Positions 48,739 through 58,869 of a DNA stretch of 64,000 nt are shown one piece after another. This DNA is from Lytechinus pictus. Taxonomy: Eukaryota > Echinodermata > Echinoidea > Temnopleuroida > Toxopneustidae. The stretch covers positions 15,991,201 through 16,055,200 of the forward strand of contig NC_087252.1 in the NCBI RefSeq assembly GCF_037042905.1. Direction: 5' to 3'. Numbering within the stretch: position 1 is the first letter of the stretch; every line of letters starts with the position of its first letter. A program made the position numbers and the translations under genes. The notes under the pieces are model-generated. The model did not search any database, was not told where the DNA came from, and saw only the letters and a list, made by a program, of their open reading frames with translations.

Positions 48739-49349
48739 TTAAAGGTCAAGTCCACCTCAGAAAAATGTTGATTTGAATCAATAGAGAAAAAACAGACGAG
48801 TACAATGCTGAAAATTTCATCAAAATCGGATGTAAAATAAGAAAGTTATGACATTTCAAAGTTTCGCTTATTTTTAACAAAATAGTTATATGAACGAGCC
48901 AGTTACATCCAAATGCGAGAGTCGATGATGTCACTCACTCACTATTTCTTTTGTTTTTTATTGTTTGAATTATACAATATTTCAATTTTTACGAATTTGA
49001 TGATTAGGACCTCCTTGCCTGAAGCACAAAATGTTAAAATAATGGAATTCCACGCGTTCAGGGAGGAATGAAACTTCATTTGACATGACAATGACGAGAA
49101 AATAAAAAATATTTCATATTTCATATAATGAAATACAAAAGAAATAGTGAGTGAGTGATGTCATCAGTTCCCTCATTTGCGTACCAACTGAGATGTGCAT
49201 ATAACTGTTTTGTAAAATGAAGCGAAACTTTCAAATGTCATAACTTTCTTATTTTACATCCGATTTTGATGAAATTTTCAGTGTTATGCTTGTTGAATTT
49301 TTCTCTTTTTATTCAAATCAAGTTTTGTTGGGGTGTACTTGTCCTTTAA
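48739..49349. mobile_element. TTAA foldback element (family C) nested in family G
   Basis: Starts TTAAAGGTCAAGTCCACCTC and ends GGTGTACTTGTCCTTTAA. The two halves are imperfect reverse complements; CATCAAAATCGGATGTAAAA appears on the left and its inverse on the right. The target in the uninterrupted copy (about 13121) has one TTAA-like site. Non-coding. Confidence 0.85.
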
Positions 49350-49400
49350 GTATTGGCATGTGAAACCCTGCCCTTAACAAGTATTGGAAACAAAACGATA

Positions 49401-51225
49401 ACCCGCAAGTGAAAACCCGAACCATACCGTCCCGTATAATCCAATAATTAGCAAGCGAGACCCACTGACCCGTCGGGTTTTAACCAGGTCAATTCATCTT
49501 TGAACAAGGCAACCGCCAAGCGTTGTCTCGCCTGCATATTGCAGTCATGAAGAGACTGCATGTCAAAACTATGCTATATGACTTCTGAGGCTGTCAGCAG
49601 TTTAGTGGTGTGAATTGTGGTTCTGACAGTTTGCATATGCAATAATGGCATAGGCCTACTTTATCCCTAGAAAATGAGATAACACTAAGAATGCTGTTAA
49701 AGCTATAATTATTTCCATGCAAGTAAGGAAATGAATGTTAGTGAAAAAGAATGTAATTGATATTAATGTGAGTAAAATTAAATCAATTATAAAGGTGTTA
49801 TGGCAAACTTATTGTTTGAAAAAATGGAGGAAAGGTTGTGCATGAAAGATAAATATAAAAACTTATTGTGTGTGATTTTTAGCCATCTTGCCTTCACTTT
49901 AGCAGTAGGGTTTTCTAAATTGATCTGTGTGCATATGATAAGTAAATGATGCAAGAGTGAAGTACTACATGTACAAGCTATAATAGAAAGTTATTGTGTG
50001 TACAACACAGCACAGTGCCAGTCATGGAAAGTTCATTGACCTTTGACCTTAATATAAAAACTTATTGTGTGTGATTTTCAGCCATCTTGCCTTCACTTTA
50101 GCAGTAGGGTTTTCTAAATTGATCTGTGTGCTTATGATAAGTAAATGATGCAAGAGTGAAGTACTACAAGTACAAGCTATAGAAAGTTATTATGTGTACA
50201 ACGTAGCACAGTGCCAGTCATGGAAAGTTCATTGACCCTTGACCTTATTCAAATTCGACTCATATTCGAACTTGACCTGTGCCTTCAGGAGATGGACCTC
50301 TGGTATGAATTTGGTGATCCCACCTCGAAGCTATAAAAAGTTATTGGGTGTACAACACAATTGTTGACGACGCTGCCGGAAATAGTGATACCTACATGTA
50401 AACCTATGTCTCGCTCCACTACGCAGGCGAGACAAAAATGAAAAATATTATTTCTGCAATCCCCACGATATACAGGCTCAAATCAGGAAAATATATGCCA
50501 ACTACTAACCTAGCCGAGAGTGAATTTACTTACAATTTGCAAATTCGCCTTTTATTCCGGAGAGAAAAGTGTGTTTTTTTTGGTGACTTTGTACCACGAA
50601 ATGGGTCTGCTCTGATCTCGAAATTGAAAGCATTACGCAATTAACTCCTCGGATCGGAGCCACAGCTCAGCGCGCGCTAGCTAGCCCAGGCTGCCCAGCA
50701 AAGATCGGCAATGTTGTTTTTCAGTCCAGGTCGGTCGACACAGTGACTCACAACAATCATAATTACAATATTCGATTCTATGGGACCTCGTCTATAAAGT
50801 AATAAAAATTGAAATAAATACCTGGATAATGATACAGTCAATTTTTTCCTCTCGTATATCTCCAGATTATTTCCTTCTGTTTTTGTATTTCATTCGATAA
50901 AATGCGATTGCTTTTGACTGCACTGCACTGGCGCTCCTTTGAAAGAGCAACTCGATGTATTATGTCGAACTGTCTCAGTCCTGTTCACTGTTCTCAAGAC
51001 AAAAATATGCCGGCATTTTAAAAATATCTACGTCTCTAAAAGAATCCGCCACGTAAAAAGCACATGATCCGAACTCAATTTTCATTGTTGTTTTTATTAT
51101 GCGTCGTTACTACTCCCTTTTTTTCGCATGACGGTCTGCGGGTTTGAGAATGAACTCGGCCTGGCCCGCAACCCGTGATCGGGATAATACCGGCAGGTTA
51201 ACCCGTACCGCAACGGGAGCGGGTT
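49401..51225. mobile_element. 1.8 kb insertion in family G with AACCCGC ends
   Basis: Relative to 13162-13172 (ACGATACTCTTGGC) the sequence is broken after ACGATA, starting ACCCGCAAGTGAAAACCCG and ending CAACGGGAGCGGGTT before an ACAACATTA stretch and CTCTTGGC. The ends are weak inverted matches. It contains a further element at 49524-50433. There is no recognised ORF. Confidence 0.5.
49524..50433. mobile_element. TIR element related to family E, with 199-base tandem duplication
   Basis: Ends are GTCTCGCCTGC and GCAGGCGAGAC, a variant of the family E termini. Inside, 49852-50050 is repeated at 50051-50240 (AATATAAAAACTTATTGTGT start; GCCATCTTGCCTTCACTTTA within). TTCATTGACCTTTGACCTT links it to the family E core. 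Non-coding. Confidence 0.75.
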
Positions 51226-51688
51226 ACAACATTAACTCTTGGCAAGAATTCCTTGAAATGAACTCCTTAACAAGTACAGCTATATTTTATTGTTATGTCA
51301 TGGGTCCATCGGTCGTTGGTTTTACCTTTGACACACCATTTGGTTTAGTACGGCCCCACCTTCAAAACCTTGCGCAAATCGGACTCTAAACACGTACATT
51401 ATAATTTTGTTTTGTCATCCCAGCAAATTATGACCCTAAACAAGTAGCTCTCCTAGCAAAAAATATACCCCTTTTCATCATTTTAATGTTTTTGACACCC
51501 TTTAATCACGTTACATACGTAACATGCCCTATCTTGAAAAAGACATCCTTTTTAAGTGTTTTTTGGTCGTGCATAGTACCGACTCGTCAATGTAAGTGCC
51601 CCCCCCCCCCCCAGGCAATCAATAATGTTTGACTCTTTGAACATCAATCAAGCTTGTTCTAGAACATACATGAACCAGTGTATCTTAC

Positions 51689-51769
51689 CTTGTGTGGACC
51701 ATTGTTCTTGAGCTGTTTCAGGGTTGGTCATGTTTTCATCTACTTCCCATTTTAACATGAAGGTTTGAC
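51689..51769 (-). CDS. 81-base acidic exon with psi-K-x-E motif (copy 2)
   Basis: Same boundaries and phase 1-1 as copy 1 (acceptor TACTAG, donor CAAG-GTAAGA). The peptide is QTFMLKWEVDENMTNPETAQ then EQWSTQ. LKWE retains psi-K-x-E although neighbouring residues changed. It lies 205 bases from copy 3, with flanking intron sequence (CTTGTTCTAGAACATACATG) duplicated too, so these two arose by tandem duplication. Confidence 0.75.
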
Positions 51770-51893
51770 CTAGTATGAACACAGATAAATTGTAAGTATA
51801 TAATTAGATTGATGGATAACAGAAAGCAAAAGATTAACCCTTTAAACATCAATCAAACTTGTTCTAGAACATACATGAACCGTAATATCTTAC

Positions 51894-51974
51894 CTTGTGT
51901 AGTCCATTGTTCTAGAGCTGTATCAGGGTTGGTCATGTCTTCATCTACTTCCTGTTTGATGGTAAAGGTTTGAC
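51894..51974 (-). CDS. 81-base acidic exon with psi-K-x-E motif (copy 3, most 5')
   Basis: Bounded by acceptor TATACCAG and donor CAAG-GTAAGA, phase 1-1. The peptide is QTFTIKQEVDEDMTNPDTAL then EQWTTQ. IKQE with VDED is the closest of the three to the SUMO consensus. The upstream exon, including the start codon, was not found. Confidence 0.75.
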
Positions 51975-52372
51975 CTGGTATAAACAAAGTAACAATGTAA
52001 ACAAATTATTACCATCAATGGAGAGCTTGCTTAACTTCACTCTTGAAAAACTTGAAAGAATCTTGCTATTAAATTTTGAAACAAGAATACATGTACCCCC
52101 CACTAATTATTTTTGTATTTCATAATATAAGATATCTTGAATTTCTGTCATCATGTAATTTGTCAAATTAAAAGTAAAAGAGCAAAAGAAATAGTGGGGA
52201 TATCATCGACTTTCTCATTTGCGAATTACTACTTGGTGCATCAACTGTTTTGAGAAAAATACATGTAAGTAAAATGTCACAGCCTATATATCACACCCAA
52301 TTTTGATTAAATTTTTAATGTTATGCATGTTTTGTTATTCTTTATTGATTCAAATCAACATTTTCAGGGATA
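51975..52372 (-). other. Presumed intron
   Basis: AT-rich. 52120-52370 contains decayed phrases resembling family C (AATAGTG...ATATCATCGAC, CACCCAATTTTGATTAAATT). No exon is seen. Confidence 0.4.
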
Positions 52373-52481
52373 GACTTAGCCTCTTGTCGAGGCCCTGTCG
52401 GCTGCTTTCCGAGCGAACATGGCTAAGCAAGGGAGAGAGCAAAGCAGAGCGCCGTGAGACAGGGCCTCTCGACATCTAAGC
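52373..52481. repeat. Short inverted repeat
   Basis: CTTAGCCTCTTGTCGAGGCC on the left and GGCCTCTCGACATCTAAG on the right, including CCCTGTC/GACAGGG, pair over about 25 bases around a 60-base loop. It may be a small TIR element or a structured 5' flank of the RecQ-like fragment. Confidence 0.6.
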
Positions 52482-52614
52482 CGAATTTCACTGACTTTCT
52501 TCTGTTTTTTAATGTTTTGACCAATATTCCGACCAAGAACTGGTCGTTGAAAATCATCCAATGACAGCGCAGGCCGCTATGACGTCATATTGCATATTCA
52601 TGAGCTCATCTTGA

Positions 52615-52832
52615 ATGGCAACCCGTGGATTCTTGGCGAAGAGTGACGATGAAATATCAAAGAGCATTGAATATGCCTCTAAAATGCTGAATATTGACCA
52701 ATTAAGGATTTGCAAGTTGATGAAATTAAATCTGCACTGAAAGGACAAGATGTTTTTGTAAATCTACCCTCAGGATATGGAAAAAATGTGATCTTTCATG
52801 CGATTCCACTATGCGTCAATTATCGATCTCTG
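52615..52832 (+). pseudogene. RecQ-like helicase N-terminal fragment, frameshifted
   Basis: From ATG 52615 the frame reads MATRGFLAKSDDEISKSIEY and on to NIDQLR. It then shifts by one base near 52706 to DEIKSALKGQDVFVNLPSGY and GKNVIFHAIPLC. LPSGYGK followed by N is helicase motif I (Walker A), where the family normally has GKS or GKT. The preceding QLR...AL-GQDVFV text is the RecQ lead-in to motif I. No later motifs (Ia, II DEAH) follow. The fragment has a frameshift and stops within about 70 codons, so it is a relic or the first exon of a broken gene. Confidence 0.7.
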
Positions 52833-53023
52833 CTGTGCAGTGAGGGAATGCTGGAGTGGAGCTTCCCCTTGACTCGAGCCTGACCAGCGACTGACCGGTA
52901 TCTCCCGGGAAGTTTCGGGGCGGTGATGGGTCTGCCTGTTGTGGCCAGTACTAGTAGTAGCAGCAGTAGTACCACTGCTTGTAGCATTTTGATGGTCATA
53001 TCCCCTTTAATAGTGTCCTGCAA
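52820..53023 (-). CDS. Doubtful small ORF with signal-peptide-like N-terminus
   Basis: The 67-codon frame contains MTIKMLQAVVLLLLLLVLAT followed by a basic tail (RPITAPKLPGRYRSVAG...). The leucines come from a CTA/CTG-type microsatellite, so the hydrophobic run may be chance. No cysteines or cleavage pattern supports a peptide hormone or secreted protein. There is no promoter or splice evidence. Confidence 0.2.
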   Translation of the reverse strand: MQDTIKGDMTIKMLQAVVLLLLLLVLATTGRPITAPKLPGRYRSVAGQARVKGKLHSSIPSLHSRDR

Positions 53024-53114
53024 TTAAATGAATCCCCTGCAGAATAGTGGACTATTTTATTCCGAACCCCAGACAAAACAGCTTTGACATTTCATTGGTT
53101 TACTAGCCCAATGA

Positions 53115-53730
53115 AAAAATGCGCACAGGATGTTCAGTGATACTTGATTACTTTTATGTCCAAGTTTTATGAACTAGACCAACATACTTTCAAAGTTACG
53201 ATGGTAATTCAACAAATACCCCAATTTGGCCAAAGTTCATTTACCCTAAATGACCTTTGACCTCGATTATGTGACCTGAAACTCATGCAGGGTGTTCAGT
53301 GATACTTGATTAATCTTATGTCCAAGTTTCATGAACTAGGTCCATATATTTTCTTAGTTATGATAGACCAACATACTTTCAAAGTTACGATGGTAATTCA
53401 ACAAATACCCCAATTTGGCCAAAGTTCATTGACCCTAAAATGACCTTTAACCTCGATTATGTGACCTGAAACCTATGAAGGATGTTCAGTGATGCTTGAT
53501 TAACCTTATGTCCAAGTTTAATGAAATAGGTCCATATATTTTCTTAGTTATGATGACATTTCAAAAACTTAACCTTAGGATAAGATATTGATGTTGATTT
53601 CCCCAACATGGTCTAAGTTCATTGACCCTAAATGACCTTTGACCTTGGTCATGTGACATAAAACTCAGGCAGGATGTTCAGTAATACTTGACTAATCTTA
53701 TGGCCAAGTTTTATGAACTAGGCAGCAAAT
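53115..53730. mobile_element. Family E core, partial copy
   Basis: Units with GATGTTCAGTGATACTTGAT, CCAAGTTTTATGAACTAG and ATGACCTTTGACCTTGGTCA match 4970-5560. Both TIRs are missing. One 160-base unit is duplicated within it (53175 and 53369). Confidence 0.75.
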
Positions 53731-53734
53731 TATT

Positions 53735-53955
53735 TTTAAATGTTAACAGGCTTTGGAACAACAAATATTTGTGAAAACGGGGATCCTTGGAACAGGTCGC
53801 CTGCGTGTAATTGCGTATTCATCCCTATGGAACAGGCAAATATACGTGCATGCAGCGAGCCCGGCGGAACGGGCGCCGCGTGCGCTAGCGCAGATGCTAT
53901 AGTCGGACAGTGCTCTGCGGTCGCTTTTCACCAAAATTGCGGCTCATTGTAGCAG
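53735..53955. other. CG-rich segment of unknown nature
   Basis: Unlike its AT-rich surroundings it has many CG dinucleotides (CCGGCGGAACGGGCGCCGCG and CGCTAGCGC near 53860-53890). It is open in both strands for about 65 codons, but neither translation is recognisable. Confidence 0.3.
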
Positions 53956-54184
53956 ATTAATATGGCTGGAATGTTGAAACTGAAAATATGAGAAGCTTTG
54001 GAGCGGATTTCTTTCTTCTTTTTTCTTGATAACAAGAAAATGCTATGCTTTGGAGGGGCTATCTTTGTTCTTTTTCCCAATAAGGCAAAAATACTATGCC
54101 TTGGAATGGAAATTTGAGTGTAAAAATGGGGGTCCCCTCCGCGGCACATACCCACTATGCATTATATACTGAGTGCCTCCCCCC

Positions 54185-55690
54185 TAGCCTGGAGGCTTCT
54201 GGGGAGTAAAAGTCATCTACTTTACGTAGGCTTACTCCCCATTGAAGCCTGGGACGCTAAGACATGCATGGTCATGCACACACGGCCACAAAACCTGAAA
54301 CTTTCGCCCCCACGATTTCTACTTTCCCTCTAAAGATCTAGCCCTAAATCATGAACATGGGGTTCAACTTCATTCCCGACAATTTCATTTTTAAAGAAGA
54401 ATTAATTTAAAAAAACAAGAAAAATGTTATGAAAAGAGTTTGCGGCCATGTTGTTACTACGATACTGCAACAGATAACAATCAGAAATTGAGATTTAAAG
54501 TTTAAACTTGATTTGCTTTTTTTATTACAGGAAATAAATCATGTACTTAAACAAAATTAAAACAAAATATCTTACATCAATCTCTTAAGTGTCCGATGTA
54601 AAATCCAGGGTTATAATAGTAAATCCTAATAAACTCCCAGTCGGTTGGCGAACGATGAAACCGATGTTGAAGCACGATGAATAATAAGAGTCACTGTATC
54701 GAGTTGAAATGTCCGTGAAGACGATGTTGATGATGATTAACAGTCAAATTTAGCAATCCATGGGTTGAAGAGTGTTCATTAAACAGGTTGATGATCTCGA
54801 TGAGAACTGAGAATTCCTCTCTCAAAATAACTGCAAACCGTTCATTGATGGCGGGCAAATAATTCCACAGAAAATAAATATTCGAGGTGGAAATAAACAC
54901 TGCTCTGACATAAAGTCTGGCGTGAAACTCTGAGTTCTGATCTGATGTGATGAAGTGATCTGATGTGATCAAGTGATCTAATATGATATGATGATGATCT
55001 TGAAGAAACTGCAGCTCTTATATGCACATTTCAACTATTCTAGATCATTCTAACTAGTATATTCACTATCATGGAAGGTTCAAGTATTGTCTTTAAAAAC
55101 ATTCTCCTTTCAGGAGCAGTCCACATTTCTAAAACATTCTTGAATGACCTCAGTGAACATGTCAATAACATAATTAATCCTACTGTTCTTTTCACTGCAG
55201 GCTGGCTTTTATGTAACAATCTATTGTCTGCTTATCCCTATTCAAAAATAAAACTCCTTGGCCTTTAAATAGGCGCAGCCTGCATAACAAAAGCTTTTAC
55301 AAACACGTTCTCGAATGTTCTTTATCATTCGTGGCTATCCTTAAAGAGGAAATAACTAAATGAATGAATGTAATTGCTCTTACAATTCTTCTTATATGTA
55401 ACAATGTTAACAGAGCCATCTAGATTTCTTGTCTTCCGCTTGGCAACAGCATACAAATCGCGCGATTTGAAAAATGAAATCGATGTTGCAGAAATGTCAG
55501 AAATGAAGTTGAACCCTATGTACATGATTTAGGGCGAGATCAATTTAAAGGGAAAGTAGAAAGTTTCAGGTTTTGTGGCCGTGTGTGCATGACTATGCCT
55601 TAGCGTCCCAGGCTTCAATCCGAGTAAGCCTACGTAGAGTAGATGACTTTTAGTTTTACTCCCCAGAAGCCTCCAGGTTACCCCCCCCCC
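54185..55690. mobile_element. Family K element, 1.5 kb, about 230-base TIRs
   Basis: The left (54185-54430) and right (55495-55690) ends are inverted matches: CCTGGAGGCTTCTGGGGAGT on the left, ACTCCCCAGAAGCCTCCAGG on the right, continuing through GGCCACAAAACCTGAAACTT. Relative to 2127-2612, an extra segment of about 0.95 kb lies between about 54453 and 55415. Its minus-strand ends read TGTTAACA and TAGTAACA, which could be a solo LTR; no clear target duplication was found. No protein signal is seen. Confidence 0.7.
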
Positions 55691-55710
55691 CCCCGTACTG
55701 GTATCAGGTG

Positions 55711-55905
55711 GGTGTTTCATAAAGCTGGGAGCCGTTTCATAAAGCTGTTCATAAGATAAGAACAACTTTAAGACAACTGGTGATCCTTTCTTACGCACTA
55801 AACCATCGCCAGTGAATATACCATTTACCACAAGAAAGAATCACCAGTCGTTCTTAAGTCACTCTTAACTTTCGAACAGCTATATGATGAAACACCCAGC
55901 TGTTC
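55711..55905. mobile_element. Miniature TIR element with TGGGTGTTTCAT ends
   Basis: Begins GGTGGGTGTTTCATAAAGCT and ends ATGATGAAACACCCAGCTG. The inner TCTTACG...AAGTCGCT-type blocks also mirror. About 190 bases, non-coding. Confidence 0.7.
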
Positions 55906-55922
55906 GTAAGTTAAGAGCGACT

Positions 55923-56870
55923 TTAAAGGGGAATGAAACCTTTGGAATAAGCATGCTTGTGTCGAAACAAAAAAATCAAAGAATAAGAACAAAGAAAGTT
56001 TGAGAAAGATGGGACAAATAATGAGGTTATGAGCATTTGATTATTGCAATCACTAATGCTATGAAGATCCTCCCATTGGCAATGCGACAAGGATGTGTGA
56101 TGTCACATGTGAACAAATTTCCCTTTGATGGACTATAAAATACCATCAAAATGTCTCTTTTTGCCTTTTCTTATGTTGAAACAAACTCTTTATCCATGAT
56201 GTATTCTTTAAAAATCTGTATTACATGCCCTCCTGTAGAAAAAACACATGATCTACTGATAGATGTGATAAAAGAGGCAATTTAAAGAGAAGTGCCAGTA
56301 GTTGCAGTAAACACTGATTTCATGAGGAGAAAGTCTGTAAAACGAGGCTTAATTGTCAGTATATCATCGAGGATCTAGATCAGACAGTTACATAAACTGA
56401 ACTTTGTGAAATCATTAAATCTAAGCTGAAATACGATCACACTGAAGATCACCAACACAGATAGGCACACGTGGGACAGTGTATTATTATTGCTGGAATA
56501 AAGACCTGACGGAAGTGACCGAATCCACGCTTATTTTGCTTTTTTCTCAGCAATAACACAATTTCTTCCAGAATCCTTCGGCACATATTTTTTATTCATA
56601 CAAACAGACACTTGGGTGTTCATTATATTAGATTCTGTAAAAAGTAATTTTGAGATCGTTACCAGAACTTGAATTTATCTTAAGGTAAAATATATACTGA
56701 AGTAATGGGGAGAGTTGCTCACAAGTGACATCACACATTTCTGTCACATTGCCAATTTGAGGATCTCCAAAGCATTAGTGATTGCAATATTCAAATGCTC
56801 ATAACTTTCTCATTATTTGTTCGATTTTTCTCAAACCTGGTGGGAAAAGTGTGATCTTGAACCAATTAAA
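55923..56870. mobile_element. Diverged TTAA foldback element related to family A
   Basis: Starts TTAAAGGGGAATGAAACC and carries TCCTCCCATTGGCAATGCGA in the left half with its inverted form (CACATTGCCAATTTGAGGAT) near 56745. The expected right terminus is replaced after about 56840, so the end is approximate. The interior is longer than in family A. Confidence 0.6.
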
Positions 56871-57339
56871 AGGTGCTGCATATCAAGAGTGGCATTGTGA
56901 GAAAGTACAGAAGTTCAGCTTTATGGTGATATAGATATCATTGAGAATCAAAATAAAAAGTTTTGCACAATTTTCAAAAGAAAACAGAGGAAGAAAATTC
57001 AGTTTTGAGGAAATTTCAGGCCAGAAATTTACTTATTTAACGAAATATTGTATACAAAATAAATGACCAAAATGAAAGAGTAACATTTACTCTATCGGAT
57101 GGTGCTATAATATTTCATTTAACTTGAGGTTAAAACAGGTAAATTCTTATTAGAGAAAGAAAATCTCACTAATCATGAGATTTTGCAAGGAGGATTCAGC
57201 CACGAGATGATTTTGATGAAGCTGGCCTTTTTGCTCATTAGTATCGGGGCCTGCGGTCAGACTGTATAGGGGTTATCGGGCAAGTCTCTTCCGTCTATTC
57301 ATGATATTTTTCTCATTTTTTTTAATGAATTCTTCTTCA
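56871..57339. other. Gene-free stretch
   Basis: AT-rich unique-looking sequence; nothing recognised. Confidence 0.35.
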
Positions 57340-57637
57340 AAAATAACAACGAGAGCGTAGAAATGTCAGAAATGAAGTTTTACTTTTATCCCATGTACAT
57401 GATTTGGGTCTAGATCTTTTAGAAGGAAAGTATAAATCTCGGGGGTGAAAGTTTCAAGGTTTGGCTTCCTCTGTGTGGGTCTATAAGATAGGATCCCTGG
57501 CTTCGTATGAGAGTGACCTTACTTTTTACGTTAGTAAATGATTTTTACTCTCTAGAAGCCGCCTGGCTAGGTACGCCGTGCGGCCCGTGCCGCGTTTCTA
57601 CCCGCAAACCATGGCATTGCCACTGCACAGACCACAG

Positions 57638-58649
57638 TAGACAGCGGGCAGCCGTCTGTTTCGAGGAGTTTTTTAACATTTTTTTATTTTTTGAATTTCT
57701 CCTCATACACAGACGGCTCGCTATCGTGTAACCCAGAGAGCTCCCGCCCGCGCAGGGGGCGGGAGCCCAGAAGCTTACCGTGTATTTGACCATATTCAGC
57801 GGACTAGGGTGATTTATGGTCTAAATATTTCTCCAAATGAATTGTGGAAACAGAAAGTATACAATTACCACGATTATATGGATGAAGGTCTAACGAGTGG
57901 CAGTTTCCTGACATCTGGGCACAGACTGGACTGGAACCTCATAAAAAAAAAAAGTTCTCTCCTTCTACCCCCGTTTCGATCGGCCATTTTGTTACGATTT
58001 TTAACAAAAATGGCCGATCGAAACGGGGGTAGAAGGAGAGAACTTTTTTTTTTTATGAGGTTCCAGTCTGTGCCCAGATGTCAGGAAACTGCCACTCGTT
58101 AGACCTTCATCCATATAATCGTGGTAATTGTATACTTTCTGTTTCCACAATTCATTTGGAGAAATATTTAGACCATAAATCACCCTAGTCCGATGAATAT
58201 GGTCAAATACACGGTAAGCTTCTGGGCTCCCGCCCGCGCAGCGGGCGGGAGCTCTCTGGGTTAGCTATCGTGCAGCCACCATTAGGGGACTTACATTAAT
58301 GCAAAATCCCCCCGTCGGGCGTCGGGGCTCTTCAATTTTTGTCTTTAAATTAATGAATCAAACTTTTGAAAATTAACGCTACCGAAATGCAAATTAATAT
58401 TCCCTCTTGGCATTAATTGCCAAAAAAACGGGGAAAATCAAGTTAAAAGGAACAAAAACAGTGACTTACCTCGGCTGTCGCGCAACTTCACTGCCCTGTT
58501 TTATCAGAACTTTATAATACACATAAACATATGGCCATTGAGTCCCCTGTACAGATCGCGCTAGAACTTCGGTCTCTGTATTTGGCGAGTGAAGCCAACG
58601 GAGTTCAGCTGAACAACCAACATAACAGAGACCGAAGCTTTTGGTCTAA
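57638..58649. mobile_element. hAT-like insertion with 8-base target duplication
   Basis: GACCACAG flanks the insert at 57630-57637 and 58650-58657. The paralogous uninterrupted site at about 2737-2745 reads TACACAGTTGCATTG. The insert begins TAGACAGCGGGCAGCC and ends GAAGCTTTTGGTCTAA, giving TAGAC/GTCTA termini. A 13-base inverted pair, CTTCGGTCTCTGT and ACAGAGACCGAAG, lies near its right end (58567, 58625). Eight-base duplications are the hAT signature; the assignment is inferred. Confidence 0.65.
57729..58263. mobile_element. 535-base near-perfect palindrome with 9-base target duplication (Mutator-like)
   Basis: It starts TAACCCAGAGAGCTCCCGCC and ends GGCGGGAGCTCTCTGGGTTA. The two arms of about 260 bases are almost identical in reverse complement and meet at about 57996 in GTTACGATTTTTAAC. 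The direct repeat GCTATCGTG flanks it at 57720-57728 and 58264-58272. Long TIRs with a 9-base duplication are characteristic of Mutator-like elements. The arms give the same peptide frame on both strands, so there is no gene. The few arm mismatches indicate a young or corrected element. Confidence 0.9.
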
Positions 58650-58869
58650 GACCACAGTTGCATTGGCATCGCACAATCGTAAGCGCTAGTTTCCAGTAAG
58701 CCTATCTCTTTTACAAATCAGACTCTTCCTCAAACCACAGCAACAAGGAGCTTACCACATAATGAACTTTAGGCTGTTCCCAAATATAGTCCTACCAGCT
58801 TAACGCATAAAAAAAGCACGAAATTGGTGTTTCTCTCTAGCTCTCTGCCGGTGCCGGAGTAGTCTAGTT

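Larger units (their letters stand above)
48626..51613. mobile_element. Family G element interrupted by two insertions
   Basis: The left end (GAGTGGATACCATGCGCGAC at 48661) and right end (CGACTCGTCAATGTAAGTG at about 51580) match 13010-13564. It is split by a TTAA element at 48739-49349 and by a 1.8 kb insertion at 49401-51225. The surrounding order (CTTAACAAGTATTGGAAAC...CTCTTGGCAAGAATTCC) follows the uninterrupted copy. Confidence 0.8.
57340..58860. repeat. Family K copy split by a nested insertion
   Basis: 57340-57570 matches one arm of family K (AAATCTCGGGGGTGAAAGTT), followed by ACGCCGTGCGGCCCGTGCCG and CCGCAAACCATGGCATTGCC as at 2685-2735. The downstream CGCACAATCGTAAGCGCTAG resumes at 58671. 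The 1.0 kb between is the insertion below. Confidence 0.75.

Noticed and set aside
57809-58183. Two opposite-strand frames starting MIYGLNISPNELWKQKVYN
   Set aside because: They are mirror translations of the palindrome; no other coding evidence exists.
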